Shown here piece after piece: positions 22,080 through 34,084 of a DNA stretch of 64,000 nucleotides. The stretch covers positions 117,601,706 to 117,665,705 of the forward strand of contig CM071571.1 in assembly GCA_036426205.1 (NCBI GenBank), given 5' to 3'. The notes beneath the pieces were generated by a model that searched no databases, was not told the origin of the DNA, and saw nothing but the letters and a program-made list of their open reading frames with translations. The stretch's first letter is position 1, and each line of letters begins with the position of its first letter. Origin of the DNA: Ascaphus truei (taxonomy: Eukaryota; Chordata; Amphibia; Anura; Ascaphidae). A program made the translations under genes and the position numbers.

Positions 22080-22499
22080 AATGGTGGAGAATGCAGGCAA
22101 ACACTGAAGGTCTGTGGGTTTGAGAAAAACATAGGGATTTAAAATGGCCATTTGGCCGAAGTAAAGTGTAGACTCTGCGAGTGAAGTCTGTCCCACTGTG
22201 TATGACCAGTTGTACTTACAGCATACACAGAGAATGTGTGAAATGTGGATGTAATAGCACCCAGAGCTTAGTTGATGAAGATATGTTAAGGCCCTGAACC
22301 CAAGCAGAAAACCAAAATTTTTGCTGAAGAAAGTGAAAATTGCATGTAGCAAGTGCCGAGTTTAAAGTCTGCCCTGTTAAAATTGCTCTGCTGTGTAAAG
22401 CTAACGCCATAAGCAAAGTGCTGAGTGTCAAGTTTTCCCTGCCGGGTTTTTTAAATGGTCGACATGAAATGTTTGCTTTATAATGTAAATTAACATGCA

Positions 22500-22737
22500 A
22501 AACAGTCTCCCTTCAGGCCATACGATGATGATGATGACAACACATATGTGGCCCTGGGAGGAAAGCTGTACCCACAGAGCGCAGGACCCCATAACCTTGG
22601 AGTCCGTGACGAAGAATTCGGAGCCTTGCATGTTAGAAGAAAACCAGATGATTTTCTAAAGGAGTCAGTATGTTTGGCCTGTCATGAACCAGGGAACATG
22701 GGAGAAGTGTGTCCCCAAATTTTCAAATACAAACAGT
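22500..22737 (+). pseudogene. Gag-like segment with altered zinc knuckle
   Basis: The frame runs through an Asp run (DDDDD), GGKLYPQSAGPHNLG and CLACHEPGNMGEVC, ending at 22737. The last motif has C-x2-C-x4-N-x4-C spacing, that is, a CCHC knuckle with His changed to Asn. Its place after an LTR and PBS-like site fits Gag. One stop ends it before the coiled-coil coding begins. Confidence 0.5.
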
Positions 22738-22786
22738 GACAACAGAAACAGCTCCAAAAGCAAGTAACGCGTTGTGAGCGCAAGAA

Positions 22787-24345
22787 AATGTGGAAGCTGA
22801 TACCAGTGATTTTGTGCCTACTACTACTGATGTCTCTGGAGCTAATAAAGCAAAGAGAAAGAAGAAGAAAAGAATTTCTCAATACACAGATGAAGGGACC
22901 GAACCACTTGAGCCTGTGATGTCAGGACAACGTGCGTCAGAAAGGTGCCGAGGTGTGCTGCAGACCAGAGTGACATGCGGAATCATCACGGGAACGGTGG
23001 CAAAGAAAAAGGAGGAGCAAAGGGAAGCAGAATCCTTTATTCAGGATTAAGAGGCCTTAATTTCTGCACTCCAAACTGCCCGCCATGATTATTATGAAGT
23101 CCAATGGGAGCAATTGGATAAGGAGCGAGAGTGGAACGCCAAGGTACGAGGTATGTGAGTACGAGGTTTTGAAGAAAACAGAGAGTCTCTTACGGAGTGC
23201 TGGATTAGGTGACGACAAGTTTGGAAAGGGCAAACATTGCGGCAGCAGCCATGGATGGAAAGTAGAACAAGTCAGATGGACTAATTGCTAACCTGAAACA
23301 GAAAAATGGGTTGGCTCTGCAAGAGATTCGCAATTGCCATTGAGAATTGGAAGTATCCCAGAAAAAGGTTCACGCTCGCAGCAAAGAGCTGGAACACTCT
23401 CGCCAAAAGGGCCATGGTCTAAACACAGAGCTGTGTACAATGAAGGAAGCCTATTAGAATGCCATGAGTGATTAAGAGACTCAAAGGAGAGAGAATGTAA
23501 GTCTGAAAGAAGAAAATACAGATTTGTGTGACCAGACTAATGAAGGAAAGGAGAAGCTTCCCCAAGCAGAAAAAATTACGGAACAATTGTCACAGAATAA
23601 TTTAGAAGTACAGGCAGCACTGCAGAATGAAGAGAGAATGCTGGGAAAAGAATGCCTCTCCCTGGAGCAGCATACACAAGCAGAGCATATACAACAGAAC
23701 CAGCTGCTAGAGCTGCGTGTGTATCTACAGTAGGCCAAGGTTAAGCAGTGGGTCCTGCAGGAAAAAAGTATCCTGGCTGCTAACAATGTAAAAGTTCTGC
23801 AGGTGCATCTGAGTACCCAGTGTCCCCCAACAGAGCAGCATGAAGAGCAAAAGGTCACGTTGAGCATCACAAGAACATTGCTGGAGGCGGAACTTTGAAG
23901 CCAGGTGAATCTGTATGAGAGGGAGCACGAGAAGATCCAGAAACTAGAGCAAGAGATGGAGAAGCAGAGAAGCTGCTCCATCCCCAAAAGTCAGGAGAAA
24001 GAGGTGTAGAAATCGCAAGCAGCAGTGATCCTGGTGATGAAATCTGCAGAGCAAGATATGAAGGATGCGCTGATGCAAATTCAGAGCAAACACAAGGAAG
24101 AGATGAAGACCCTGAGAGGAGAATTGCAGGATGCAATCAAGAAACAGAGGTCTCTCACTGAGGAACTGGACCTGCTCCAAAGAGAGAAAAGCATTCTGAC
24201 ACTTCAGAAAAACTACAGAGCGTTTATCCAAGGAAGGATGGCGAGAGAAAACTATTTGCGTTAACGCTTTGCGACTGTCGCCATAGAGTCCGCCTACAGA
24301 GGGAGGAAAGCTCACCTGCTGTTTCTCCAGAGTAAAGCTGAATTG
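22787..24345 (+). pseudogene. Long coiled-coil protein with IQ-like motifs, decayed
   Basis: Several frame pieces (22790-23050, 23485-24010, 24025-24345) give a Lys-rich start (KAKRKKKKR). They then give a heptad-rich Glu/Lys/Gln coiled coil, for example EEMKTLRGELQDAI and RSLTEELDLLQREKS. Near the end are LQKNYRAFIQGRMAR and AIESAYRGRKAH, which look like calmodulin-binding IQ motifs. At least five stops or shifts break it. The protein is not an expected Gag or Pol domain. A captured host sequence, or a divergent Gag, are both possible. Confidence 0.45.
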
Positions 24346-24892
24346 TAGTAACTAGAGAAGAAGTAAAATTATACAGTGATGTTAGAGCTATGCTGTGTTA
24401 GTCACAGCGTTTATATTTAGATAGTCAGATCTCTGTCCATCACTATAGCGGTTAAATGTGGGAGTTACATTTCATTAATTTGCTGGTGGATTACTTGCTA
24501 AGCGGTGCCATAGCCCCAGGTCTGGACAAGTGTATGATATTGGTGGCATCTTACAAGCACTCCGTGGTGATCTTATCAGATCGTTGGATGACAATTATTT
24601 CAATTAGATATCACCATGTTTGGTGTTGCGCGTAATCCTCTGATATCAGACACAACTCAAGGCACATTACATTTCCTCACCCATCTCCTGACAAATGTTT
24701 TAAGGAAAATGTAATAAAATCAAATAAAATTAATTTGTTTACATGTGCTCTAAAATATTAATAGCAGACACAATAAATGTTAAGTTTTAAATAAGTCACG
24801 GTGTGCATCATTAAAGTGCCTCTTGTTCGAGACTGGCTGTTAACACCAGCCTTCCCTCTAAACTTTGAAAATAGGTTTCAGTTTAGCACTTA

Positions 24893-25248
24893 CAGTAGAG
24901 GCAACGTTTATTCTAACATTTGCCGTAAACTAGCCGGGTTACATTCTGGGTATGTGCTGGGTATGTGCTGGGTATGTTCTGGGCTAGTTTGAGGCACGTT
25001 TAAGGCATTTCTGCATTGACTAACGACCCATAGGATTAACACAGCAGGGATCCCTGGCAGTCCAATTCAGTTTGAATGGGACTGCCAGGGACCCCCGCTG
25101 TTAATCTGATAGGCCATTAATCAATGCAGAAATGCTGGAGCTAGTTTAAGGAAAGTTTAAGGCATGTATTCAGAATGTACCTAGGTGTTTCCTGGGTTTT
25201 TGGGGGAATTGCCACTGGTTTTTGTTCGAATAAGAGTTGCCTCTACTG
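24893..25248. mobile_element. Foldback MITE with TA duplication
   Basis: The ends CAGTAGAGGCAAC (24893) and the reverse complement ending at 25248 are flanked by TA. Further in, 25008-25134 forms a near-continuous hairpin (CATTTCTGCATTGA... with ...TCAATGCAGAAATG). Nearly the whole element can fold on itself. TA flanks suggest a Tc1/mariner source. Confidence 0.8.
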
Positions 25249-25539
25249 TAGATAGCACCCAGTACCAAATTGGTACCTAGGCTAGATATATATTATATAT
25301 TCAATACTGTTGATTATTTGTTATATCAGAGAGCGGTATATTTTCTCCTGGTGGTTTTTGAGTTATTAATGTTGACTGCATGCAGACAGAAGCAATTATG
25401 TCTCTAAAACCAGATGTCCTGGTAATTGCCTCCAAAGGGAAACGTTTTCAACAGGAAGACTAGGAAAAGACAGAAAGAGAGGACGTCTCAGATGTTGGTG
25501 CTTGGTAATTGTACACTGGACGCTCGCCGCAGTAGGAAT

Positions 25540-25694
25540 GAGCTGGGGGGGGGATATGTGAGGGAGTCACTGCCCTTATGGACTAGAGAGCTATCAGAGT
25601 GGATAGGTTAAATTCCTCTATGGGAGCTTGCTGCACCTGGTACTAATTAAGACAGCACATCTAAATGAAGGTTTAAAAAGGTAGGAAGCACCCA
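25540..25694 (+). repeat. Polypurine-like run and partial 3' LTR
   Basis: GAGCTGGGGGGGGGA precedes TGTGAGGGAGTCACTGCCC at 25557. The following 135 bases match the start of the 5' LTR at 21338 with a 17-base gap and few substitutions. It stops after GGTTTAAAAAGG, so most of the LTR is missing. Confidence 0.7.
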
Positions 25695-27445
25695 TGTCAG
25701 TACATACCTCCAGTCATTAGGTGCCTAAGGCTTATCAACTCAATATACTGTAGTTCTTATGGAATTCCTTTTTGGAAGTGTGGGATGTGACATTTAAATA
25801 TGCATTTTACATTGCATACATTAGCATACCTCAGGTGAGCTCGTTTTTCAGCACAGGCATTTCTATCTAATTTATTTGGAGGGAGGCTTGAGGGGACATA
25901 TATACAAGCGCAGATGCTACTAAATTAAATGTCTCCTTCCATAAGTTACACCAAATATAATGAAAATGTTATATAATTTTAATTTCGTTTATTTCCTTTC
26001 ATACTTGTCTGCTATGATTGTGATCACTAGCCAGTAAATGTCTGATCATCACATCTCTCATTATACAGTATAAATATCATTGAATAGTAATTTACTTTCT
26101 CATCACCCCATTTTTCATCATATAAACTAAGTTTCTACAAAATGAGGAAAACAATTGCATTCCTGTCACATTTACACAGCCTGTGATACTTCTCAGCTGC
26201 AATTGGTACTATTTGGAATATAGATCTCTGTAAAACATTCATCAGAATCATATTGTTGAAACTCACAGTTTACCTTCAAGGAACATTTCCAACTATAAAA
26301 CAAAAATCAAACTAAAGGGGAAACATTTAACACAAAACAATGTCATTAATATTTTAGGATATTATATACGGTGTTTTATGATTAAACCAAATGACCTTGA
26401 ATATACTGTACAAAATAGTGTAGCTGTAAACTTTTCTAACATTTGCCCACCACATTTGCTAGTGTTAATTGTGCAGTGAAAGTGAAAATTAACTATATTG
26501 CTTTCCTTTACCACAGTATGTACATTTTATCCAGTTTTCCTATTAGCAGCATTTTCCATTCACACAGTTATCATAACATGGAAAATAACACTTCTCTATA
26601 TTGACAGAATAATGCTAAAAAAATAGAAATATTATTTGACATTTTAAAGGGATTATCTACATATTATACATCCTAAACCAGCTTCGTTCCCAATGGATTC
26701 TTAGTAAATTTCCTCAATGCAAAATACAAAGCAATGTGAAAACAGCAACAATGACAATAATTCATATTAGCTCACAACGTCACTCATACTGTGACCTGTA
26801 ACAATTTTATTTTCCTTAAAAAACACCTTTTTCTGTCATGATAACATTTATCATTTTAATTCATAACTGATCAAATTGGAATGTCAAAATATATTACTTG
26901 TGTTAAATTAAAAAGTGTGATTTTTGCATCAACAATGACTATTATTTTAGCGTGTTGCTCACCAAGAAATGAGAGTTCTTTTGTAACCGGTGTTTTTTCT
27001 GATGCAGTATGTTTTCATGATTAAATAATCTGTTGGTTGTTAATGCGAACAGACCAAGATCAAGCCAGATGTTAGAGTGAAGTTGAAAAGATACAGTACT
27101 GTGATCATTACTTGGCAGCTGCTGTTTGGTAATTGGGCACTGATCCATGACAAACCACTAGCTAAAGTGTTCAAGGCCACAAGTAATTCGCTCTCTATGG
27201 CTTTATAGTAGTCCTTCTGAAAGAACATTACACGTCTTTCTCTAAGAAATAGAATTGTTGCTGCTATGTTTAATCTTTAGCCCAAGTGGCTACACAATAA
27301 TAAGGAAACAAATACAGGTACTGTCCTAGCATTCGTTATTGACCATGTGAAGACGCAATGCTTTTTGTATCCATTTGTTCAATTGCCAAAATGGATAAAC
27401 AAACTATTTTTATTTCAGTTTTTTTAGGCAGTATAAATATCACAC
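25695..27445. other. Unassigned AT-rich sequence
   Basis: No element ends or RNA genes seen. A minus-strand frame near 27040-27228 reads protein-like (FFQKDYYKAIESELLVALNT) but matches no family I know and is too short to call. Confidence 0.35.
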
Positions 27446-27450
27446 GTATT

Positions 27451-28198
27451 TGTAAGGCCGCCACCCACGGCACCTGCTTTTGTCCTTACCTCCACCGCCG
27501 GGTCGCGCGGCGTCCGGTCCCGTGGTCTCTCCTCTCTCCCTCCATCGGCTCTCGCACATGCGCGCTGCCGGGGCAGACCCCCGCTCGCGTCGACGGCTTC
27601 TGCCTTCCTTCCTGGTGTGCTCCCGCCTCCCCTTCCATCGCGCGCGTCGCGTGGACGCGCGAACGCCACTACGTCCATCTCCACTGCAGTCAATGTACTT
27701 GTTCCTCCCACACCTGCCCTGCATCCTGCCTCAGCCTATCAGAGCTCTACCTTCATCTGACATCACCGCTGGTAGTTCTCATTGGCTCCTATCAGTATTT
27801 AGTGCTACCAGCCCAGAGCTGATTGCTGAGCATAGTCAGTCTCTGGTTGTGCTTGCTACAAGCTACTTTGCAGTCTGCTCTTGTATTCCATTACAGACCC
27901 TTGCTTGAATCTGGACTCCCGACCTCTGGCACCCTCGAACCCCGGCTCGCCCTATAGACTTCTACCTTCTCCTCTCCTCGACATTGGCCTAGGACTTCGA
28001 CTACTCTTGATCTCTCCGACCCCGACTTTGGCAAGTACCTCTACGATTCTACACTCTCCTGCCCCGACCCAGGCTATCCACACTACTCTGCTTACCGGAC
28101 CCGCTCACGCGGCTGTAGGGCGGTGGTTTTCCTGTATCCCCACCTCGGACTCGCGGTCCAGTCCGGTTTGTGGTGAGCACTCCTATAGTCCCGTGACA
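27451..28198 (+). mobile_element. Solo LTR (b), TGTAAGG...TGACA
   Basis: Begins TGTAAGGCCGCC and ends CCGTGACA, with a perfect 5-bp duplication GTATT (27446-27450 and 28199-28203). The final CCCCACCTCGG and GGTTTGTGGTGAGCA motifs are shared with solo LTRs (a) and (c). The 5' part is GC- and CpG-rich (27455-27700) in an AT-rich setting. No internal region is present. Confidence 0.87.
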
Positions 28199-28203
28199 GT
28201 ATT

Positions 28204-29819
28204 TCACCCATTTTCATTGTCTATTTTCAAACTATATTCAGATTTAAAAATTCAAGTTCGATAAACCAGCAACTCAATATACAGTAGAACTAGTTATTTC
28301 TTGAGTTACTTAAACCAGCAGTCCAAGCTGACTTTTTTTTTGTAAAACGTTTTTCCCCTTTAATATATGCATCAATACAATCTACACATGATAAGTAATT
28401 AGCTAAGTTGCCAATCGTCCATTCTCCTGTGATCGATCAGCAATGATTCGGCTTGAGGTTCACTAAATTGCTGTCACTGTCACAGAAGAAGACCAAAGAT
28501 GCAAAGCTCTGTGGGGAAAATCATGTGACCAAGCTGTCACTAGATACAATTGGTGCACTGCTAGAGAGAGGGAAGGTTTCAAAAAGTGGTGTGTCAGAGA
28601 CTGTTTCAGAAGAGAAAGGGGATGTGACTTTGTAAATGGTTGATATAGAAACAAAAATTCTTGTAACATTATAATATATTAAAAATGTAATTCAGAGTTA
28701 AAAAAAAACATGTAGGATATTGCTTGGTCTGCCGCTTTAACAAGAATACTTGGTTATATGTTTTGTTTTGCTCAAAACTGCTTCACTATTGAAACATCAA
28801 TACAAAGTATGTACAGCATTTTGCCGTTTGTTTCAACTGCAGATCAAAACCTTTTACCTTTATGTAACAAAATCAAATTCTATTCAAATCAGGCACAGTA
28901 CATCTACTGTGTAATAGCACTTTAACCACCGAGCAATAGTACAGTCTGTGCTCAGAGATCTATTAATAAATCTTTTACACTATTTGTAGCATGTAAGGAT
29001 ATTTTGCATATTATTATACTCATACGATTGCAGTACATTTTTATATTCTGAAGGGTAATACATGTATTAAACACTATAATTAATAATATAATAATATATA
29101 TTACATATAATTAATTATTGTTATCATCTTACAGTAATTCATAATAAAATACTTTTTTTAGTTGCTTGTTAGGCAAAACACAAATGATTATTATTTCTAT
29201 TGTACGAGCCCAAGCTATACATGCAATAAATCCTATCAAAGGATATAAATCAATACAATGGTGCCAGGAGTATAAGTAAAGCCTATAGGGTAGAGGGTTC
29301 AAATGTATCCTGTGGTCTGAGCAGCTTCAGCAGAATAAACCAAGTTCCAAAAAAACTAAAAAAAAAAAAAAAAAGTTGAAGCATATGCCTCAAAGTGTAT
29401 CATTTAATACAATTGGCTTTCTGAAGAAACCTTTTAATTGCGCACTCACAAACATAAGGGTTAAAATCACCTGGAACACCTGATCTCCCAGAGGTGGACT
29501 ACACCCTACAGAATGGGACATTTGGTCGTGGCAATTTTGCGGCAACAAATGACCGCCTGCGTTCGGCAGCAGACAGGCCCTCCGCCGCAGCTGATCTGCT
29601 GCCCACTTCTACAATAAGGTAGTGCTTAGGGGAATAACTATAGGGATTTTAATGGTTAGGGTAAGGGTTAATGTTAGGGGTCCTAGGAGCAATGGGTTCA
29701 GGGTGGGGGATCAAAACAAATGTAGCCTCAATACAGTCAAAACCTTGGCTCCGTCTCACAGTCGCAATCAGGGCCACCCTCTCCACCTCATAGTGGCACA
29801 TGAAGTGTTGCAGTGAACA
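28204..29819. other. Unassigned sequence
   Basis: Mostly AT-rich, with a poly(A) run near 29358. At 29500-29700 there is a GC-richer repeat-like piece with TTAGGGTAAGGGTTAATGTT. No gene or clear element boundary. Confidence 0.35.
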
Positions 29820-30680
29820 TGATGACATGGTGTCTCCCTGCACTCCCTCGCTTGTATCTTTATGTAATCTAATGGTTGATGTGGCATTGTCGTAAATGTT
29901 CTTTATAATATTAATGTACACTTCTTCAACATTTTGTTTTCTTAGTGCGTCTACTGTAGGAGCGCCGAGGTGTAGACAGAATCAAATGCTTTTTTCATAA
30001 TTTACAGTATGAATCTGAATCTGAGTGGTAGATCATATTCATTACTTCGGGAAAACACTTCTTGTTTGACTTGCATCTGGTTGCGTATGAATCCAAATCT
30101 GTTGCATCCGATTAGTGAGTATGTATAATCTTGTAAGTGATAGGAAGTAGCTTGAGTGGTCTATTGTTCTTGAGGTCTTCTTTATCTCCTTTCTTGTGAC
30201 TGAGTATATATATTGCATGGAATTACTGCACTACTTGTTTTGCTTTTTTCAAGATTTCAGATGTAATTCCATCTCCACCAGGAGTCTTCCATTCTTCATG
30301 GATTTTATTGCTTTTGCAACTACTTCTGAAAGGACAGAGGATAGATCATTGTTGGTTTCTTCTTGCTTTTCGTCTGCTGGATTAGGCACTGTGTTATCTG
30401 TGTTCCACGATAATGTCACATAGAAGTCCTCAACTCTCTTTATGATAAGTATGCAGTCTTTTATTGTGATCTGTCATCTTGTTTGAGTGCAATGATGCAA
30501 CTGCTTTGTCTTCTTTAAGCTTTTGTTATCTTCAATATTCTTCCTCACAATATCACAGCTACATTTTCTTACATCTTTAGTTATAAGTTTGCGAATTGTG
30601 TTGCACAGCTCTGCATATTCAATTGTTGTTATCCTTGCATCTTGGGATTGCTTAATTTCTTGTTGTTTCCTCATTAATTT
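29820..30680 (-). pseudogene. RTE-type LINE reverse transcriptase fragments
   Basis: On the minus strand, EYAELCNTIRKLITKDVRK...ENNKSLKK-like sequence (30674-30474) is the pre-RT linker of RTE-clade ORFs. It is followed by GGDGITSEILK (about 30270) and INIIKNIYDNATSTIRLHKD (29921-29850), the RT palm segment. Order and spacing fit one 5'- and 3'-truncated element with many stops. No 3' repeat tail is recognised. Confidence 0.65.
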
Positions 30681-30699
30681 AATTTGTTAAAAAGGATGA

Positions 30700-30820
30700 T
30701 GTCACATCCTTTAAAACTAATGGAACATATCACATGGTACAGGAACCAATGGGATTGTGTTCAATCCCATTAGCTGTAACACCATGTGATATCAGCCATG
30801 TGGTTTTAAGGATGTGACGT
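30700..30820. repeat. Imperfect palindrome of about 120 bp
   Basis: GTCACATCCTTTAAAAC at the left meets GTTTTAAGGATGTGAC at the right. Inner arms such as CCAATGGGATTG / CAATCCCATTAG surround a short loop at about 30758. It directly precedes the CRE/TATA-like segment. Confidence 0.7.
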
Positions 30821-30921
30821 ACCTCCCTTAGAGATGACGTCACACCCTTAAAAAAATTTTTGCAGCCAATCACGATACAATGTCCAATCGGATTGGAGCT
30901 GTACTAGCTGACCCTAAAATG

Positions 30922-30944
30922 TGACGTCACAGGCCCTATATAAG
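30922..30944 (+). promoter_or_regulatory. CRE and TATA-like promoter segment
   Basis: A perfect CRE palindrome TGACGTCA (30922-30929) is followed 7 bases later by TATATAAG (30937-30944). A transcript would start near 30970. This spacing is typical of polymerase II core promoters. It could belong to a transposon or to the candidate small gene downstream. Confidence 0.4.
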
Positions 30945-30964
30945 GCCTGTACCATCTCATTTTA

Positions 30965-33261
30965 GCTCAAGAAGATAATGAGGCAACTTCCAATGCTGGA
31001 TTTACCATGGGGTTCTTCTATTGGATTACAGAAAAAGAAGATAGAAAAAAAGAAGAAAAGAATGACAGAAGAATATAGAAGGTGAAAGAAGATGAAAGAA
31101 AGAAGATTTTTTTTTTCCTGATGCTGATCTTCAAGGAGGATTGAGTCGGATTGCTGGTGATGACGTCGCGGTCGAGAGCTTCCTCATATGCCGGGATTCG
31201 AAGGGTGAAGACTTCTAAAGGTAAGAGAAATATTGAATGTATGTAATTGTCATTTATCAGTTTTTTGATTGTATTTAATTTATTTTTATTTTTATCATTG
31301 CCCATTGCTATGTATTACTCTGTGCCCCTTTTGGATACAGATAAATACAGTGAAAGGCTATGCATTTTTTGGCAAATGCTTGTTTTGAATTTATTGTTAT
31401 TTTTTCTATTTCTATTTATTGTTTTCACTAAATTGTTTGGTATTTGGATGGTTTGTTTTTATTACATTTTAGGATTGGTTAACGGTTTTATTTCTTGAAT
31501 TGTTTTGTTGGTTAGGTGTTTATTTAATTGTATTCTAATATTTTGGTATAACAATTTTTATTCTTTTTTTGGTTTTGGTGTTAGAATAATTTTATTGGTG
31601 TGTAGTTGAGGCTTTTTAGTTCTTTTATTCTTGTGGTGCTTAGGAGCTTGTTTATTTCTTTAATTGTTGTGGATTGTTGTGCTTGATGATTTTTATTTAT
31701 AGGTTGGACATTGACTGCTATAGTGGATTATCATGTCCATATTATATGGGTATGATGTAACACTGTGCCAATCAATGGGTACAGGTTAGAGGGTGTGTAT
31801 AGTGGCCCCAGGGTGTGTGGTTAGGCCTCCCGGGTGGGTATCGGGTGAGGGTGGTGAACCCCTTAATTACTATAGCAGTTATTAACCGCTTAGGTAATTA
31901 AAGGGTTAAGGGCCATTGTATTTTATCTTGTACAAGGGTAAGTAGAAGTTTTATTTACTTTATTTATGCTGGCTGGCTAATGTTTGATTTTGAATGGGCA
32001 AATGAGCTATTATCCATATCTGGATAATTGTAATTTTGCCCATTACTGTACTGTATGTGTTGGAGGGTGGGGGCTGTTAGGGGTAGAGGAGGTGGGTAGT
32101 AGGTTGTCGTGTTTTTGAATGTTTATTCTTGGTAGCGAAAGTGGGTGAAGTTGGCTTTTGGCCCTTGTTGGGTGTTTATACCTACCGGGTGGGTAGCGGG
32201 AGGGGGAAGAAGGAGCAACTGCTTAATTTGAGGAAAAGTCTAGTGGATAACTGAAACAGCATTTCACAATTACCCCTCTCATTTTTAAAGCTGCCATCAT
32301 TGCCCTTTGCAGCATCATAGGGCTCATGGAGTTCTCAAGCTGGAACAAGGAATGCCTGTATTATTCATAAAAAAATAAAGATGTGCCACAAATGTTTTTA
32401 ATCTAATAATAAAAGTTTTGAAAAAACAAATGTTTTAAAATGTACTGTAGCCCTACTGTATTCATTATTTAATTCTTCGGTTCCTTTATGTTTCGCAGGT
32501 GTTTTACCGGGCAAGGCCAACACTGTGTTCATGCAGGAAACCCCTCCATCAATACTGCCAGGTAATGTAAAGTACTGTAATTCATGCATGCAATGTATTT
32601 TCTTCTCTAAAAATCAAATCTCTTAATTGCAGTTTGTACCATTTGAACATATAACAGATACAGAAATAAGATGTTAGTTACGTATATGCTTTTCAACCAT
32701 GTTCCATAGCGACACGCATGCGTTGCACATTACTGTACTGTATATGCGATTATTAATATTGAATATTCTCTCTTTACAGGCCAAGACGTCCAAGAGCCAA
32801 CAAGGTCAACCTTTGTACTGTATTATTGCATTATTCATTTAAAATTTGTTAGCAAATAAAAAATGTATTTTTCTAAAACTATGTTTTGGGTTTGACAAAT
32901 TTTGACATTTCATTTCAATACCATTACATACAATTCAATACCATTACTGTACATACAGCGTGATACTCTGTGACATCGGATCGTGCGAAAATGAACAGGA
33001 ATAAGGGACGGGTTACATTGCTTTTTGATTTTTAAGACACAATCGCCTACTACTGTTTCTGGCACATGGTTCGGGCGAGGCACCCGCGAGGGTACAGCAA
33101 CCAACCATAGGATTACATCAGTATGTTCCCCTTGAAAGTGCCTCCATCTGAGTCTGAATTAGATGACAGTCTGCACCTGACAGGCTGAGCAATATCTTTT
33201 TATTCACACTTGCTGCTGCTTGTACTGTATCAATGTGTCATTGTATCTATAGACAAATAAA
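30965..33261 (+). other. Candidate small spliced transcript of unknown identity
   Basis: Downstream of the CRE/TATA segment there is a possible exon ending in a donor at 31221 (AAAG|GTAAGA). Others are 32499-32561 (TTTCGCAG| ... CCAG|GTAATG), 32780-32804 (CTTTACAG| ... CAAG|GTCAAC) and 33122-33187, ending in TGA. AATAAA follows at 33256. In one phase the last three read QETPPSILPG, QDVQEPT, then MFPLKVPPSESELDD. The last donor is weak, all three phases of the 63-base exon are open, and no family is recognised. It may be a real small gene, part of a transposon, or chance. Confidence 0.22.
31221..32498. other. Unassigned, T-rich then G-rich sequence
   Basis: CCCTTAATTACTATAGCAGT is followed by its imperfect reverse complement at 31856-31910, a hairpin near the centre. 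Otherwise nothing recognised. It would be intron 1 of the candidate transcript. Confidence 0.3.
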
Positions 33262-34084
33262 GATAATTATATAAAAAGTATCACAAGACTTTCTCTATTA
33301 TACCTTGTTAGAATAAACTATAATTGTAAAAGAATGCATTTGGCATTGCACAATAGCCTCCTGTCAAACTAAGTTTTTTTTTTTTTTAATTAAAGAGCAG
33401 TACATCTTATATAATGCTAGGTTTACAATCATGCCTGTGTAAGCACAGATAGATGATCATGTTCTGGTTATATTGAGACTGGGTCACAGGTATTGTTAAC
33501 AATACTAAGCAACAGATTACATTATTTAATGCACAATACCTAATGTTACAGAATGTACTTCATAATACATATATTGTAGAGGATTAATAAGGAGCTCCTG
33601 GCTTACAAAATAAATAATACTGTAGCAATTTAAGACTATACATTTTATAAAGGACCAGGGGAGCGCAGCTTGCAGCCATGAAAAATAAATGGACATCACA
33701 TAGTATAGCAATGTCATACAAAGTGAATATTTATCTCGTGAAGGGCTCACAAATGGCTACTCACATTGAAGCAGATAAAAAGGAGCAGTCATCCAACTTA
33801 AGGGGTGGATGTTCACAATGGAATATGCAGCAACAATCAGCAGACAATCTCCAAAAGAAGAAAAACACACCATATAGTGTAGACGGCAAATATATTGAGA
33901 ACAGAGAACAGCGCGATACACAGGGAGATCGCGACCCACTGTGCACCTGCCACCCGCTACTGATCACGCAATCTTTTTTCATCCTAAGTGTAAGCCTCCA
34001 TTTGTACTTTTACTATATATCAATATATATTATTGTATATTTCGTTGTTACTGTATTTGCACTTTTTGTATTGTTTTTCATCGA
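33262..34084. other. Unassigned sequence
   Basis: AT-rich to 33650, then about 300 bases of mixed sequence that look repeat-derived. No gene seen. Confidence 0.3.

Larger units (their letters stand above)
21338..25694 (+). mobile_element. LTR retrotransposon without recognisable pol, carrying gag-like and coiled-coil coding
   Basis: A 742-bp 5' LTR, a PBS-like motif, a purine run before the second LTR and a partial 3' LTR define the element. The inside codes for a zinc-knuckle-like segment and then a long coiled-coil with IQ-like motifs. No RT, RNase H, integrase or protease motif is found. It is either an internally deleted copy or a non-autonomous type. A MITE (24893-25248) sits in its 3' half. 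Confidence 0.7.

Noticed and set aside
22787..24345. Processed pseudogene of a myosin
   Set aside because: Coiled coil precedes the IQ-like motifs, opposite to myosins, and no A tail or separate target duplication is visible; identity left open.
25436..25460. Further hammerhead motif (GGGAAACGTTTTC)
   Set aside because: GAAACG is present but there is no CTGANGA box or stem II upstream. The same applies to GAAACG words near 17694, 41163, 51085 and 62717.
27480..27908. Overlapping GC-rich open frames on both strands
   Set aside because: They lie within solo LTR (b), whose CpG-rich part lacks stops by composition.
29654..29680. Interstitial telomere repeat
   Set aside because: Only a few degenerate GGGTTA-like words, inside a repeat-like segment; no run of exact TTAGGG units.
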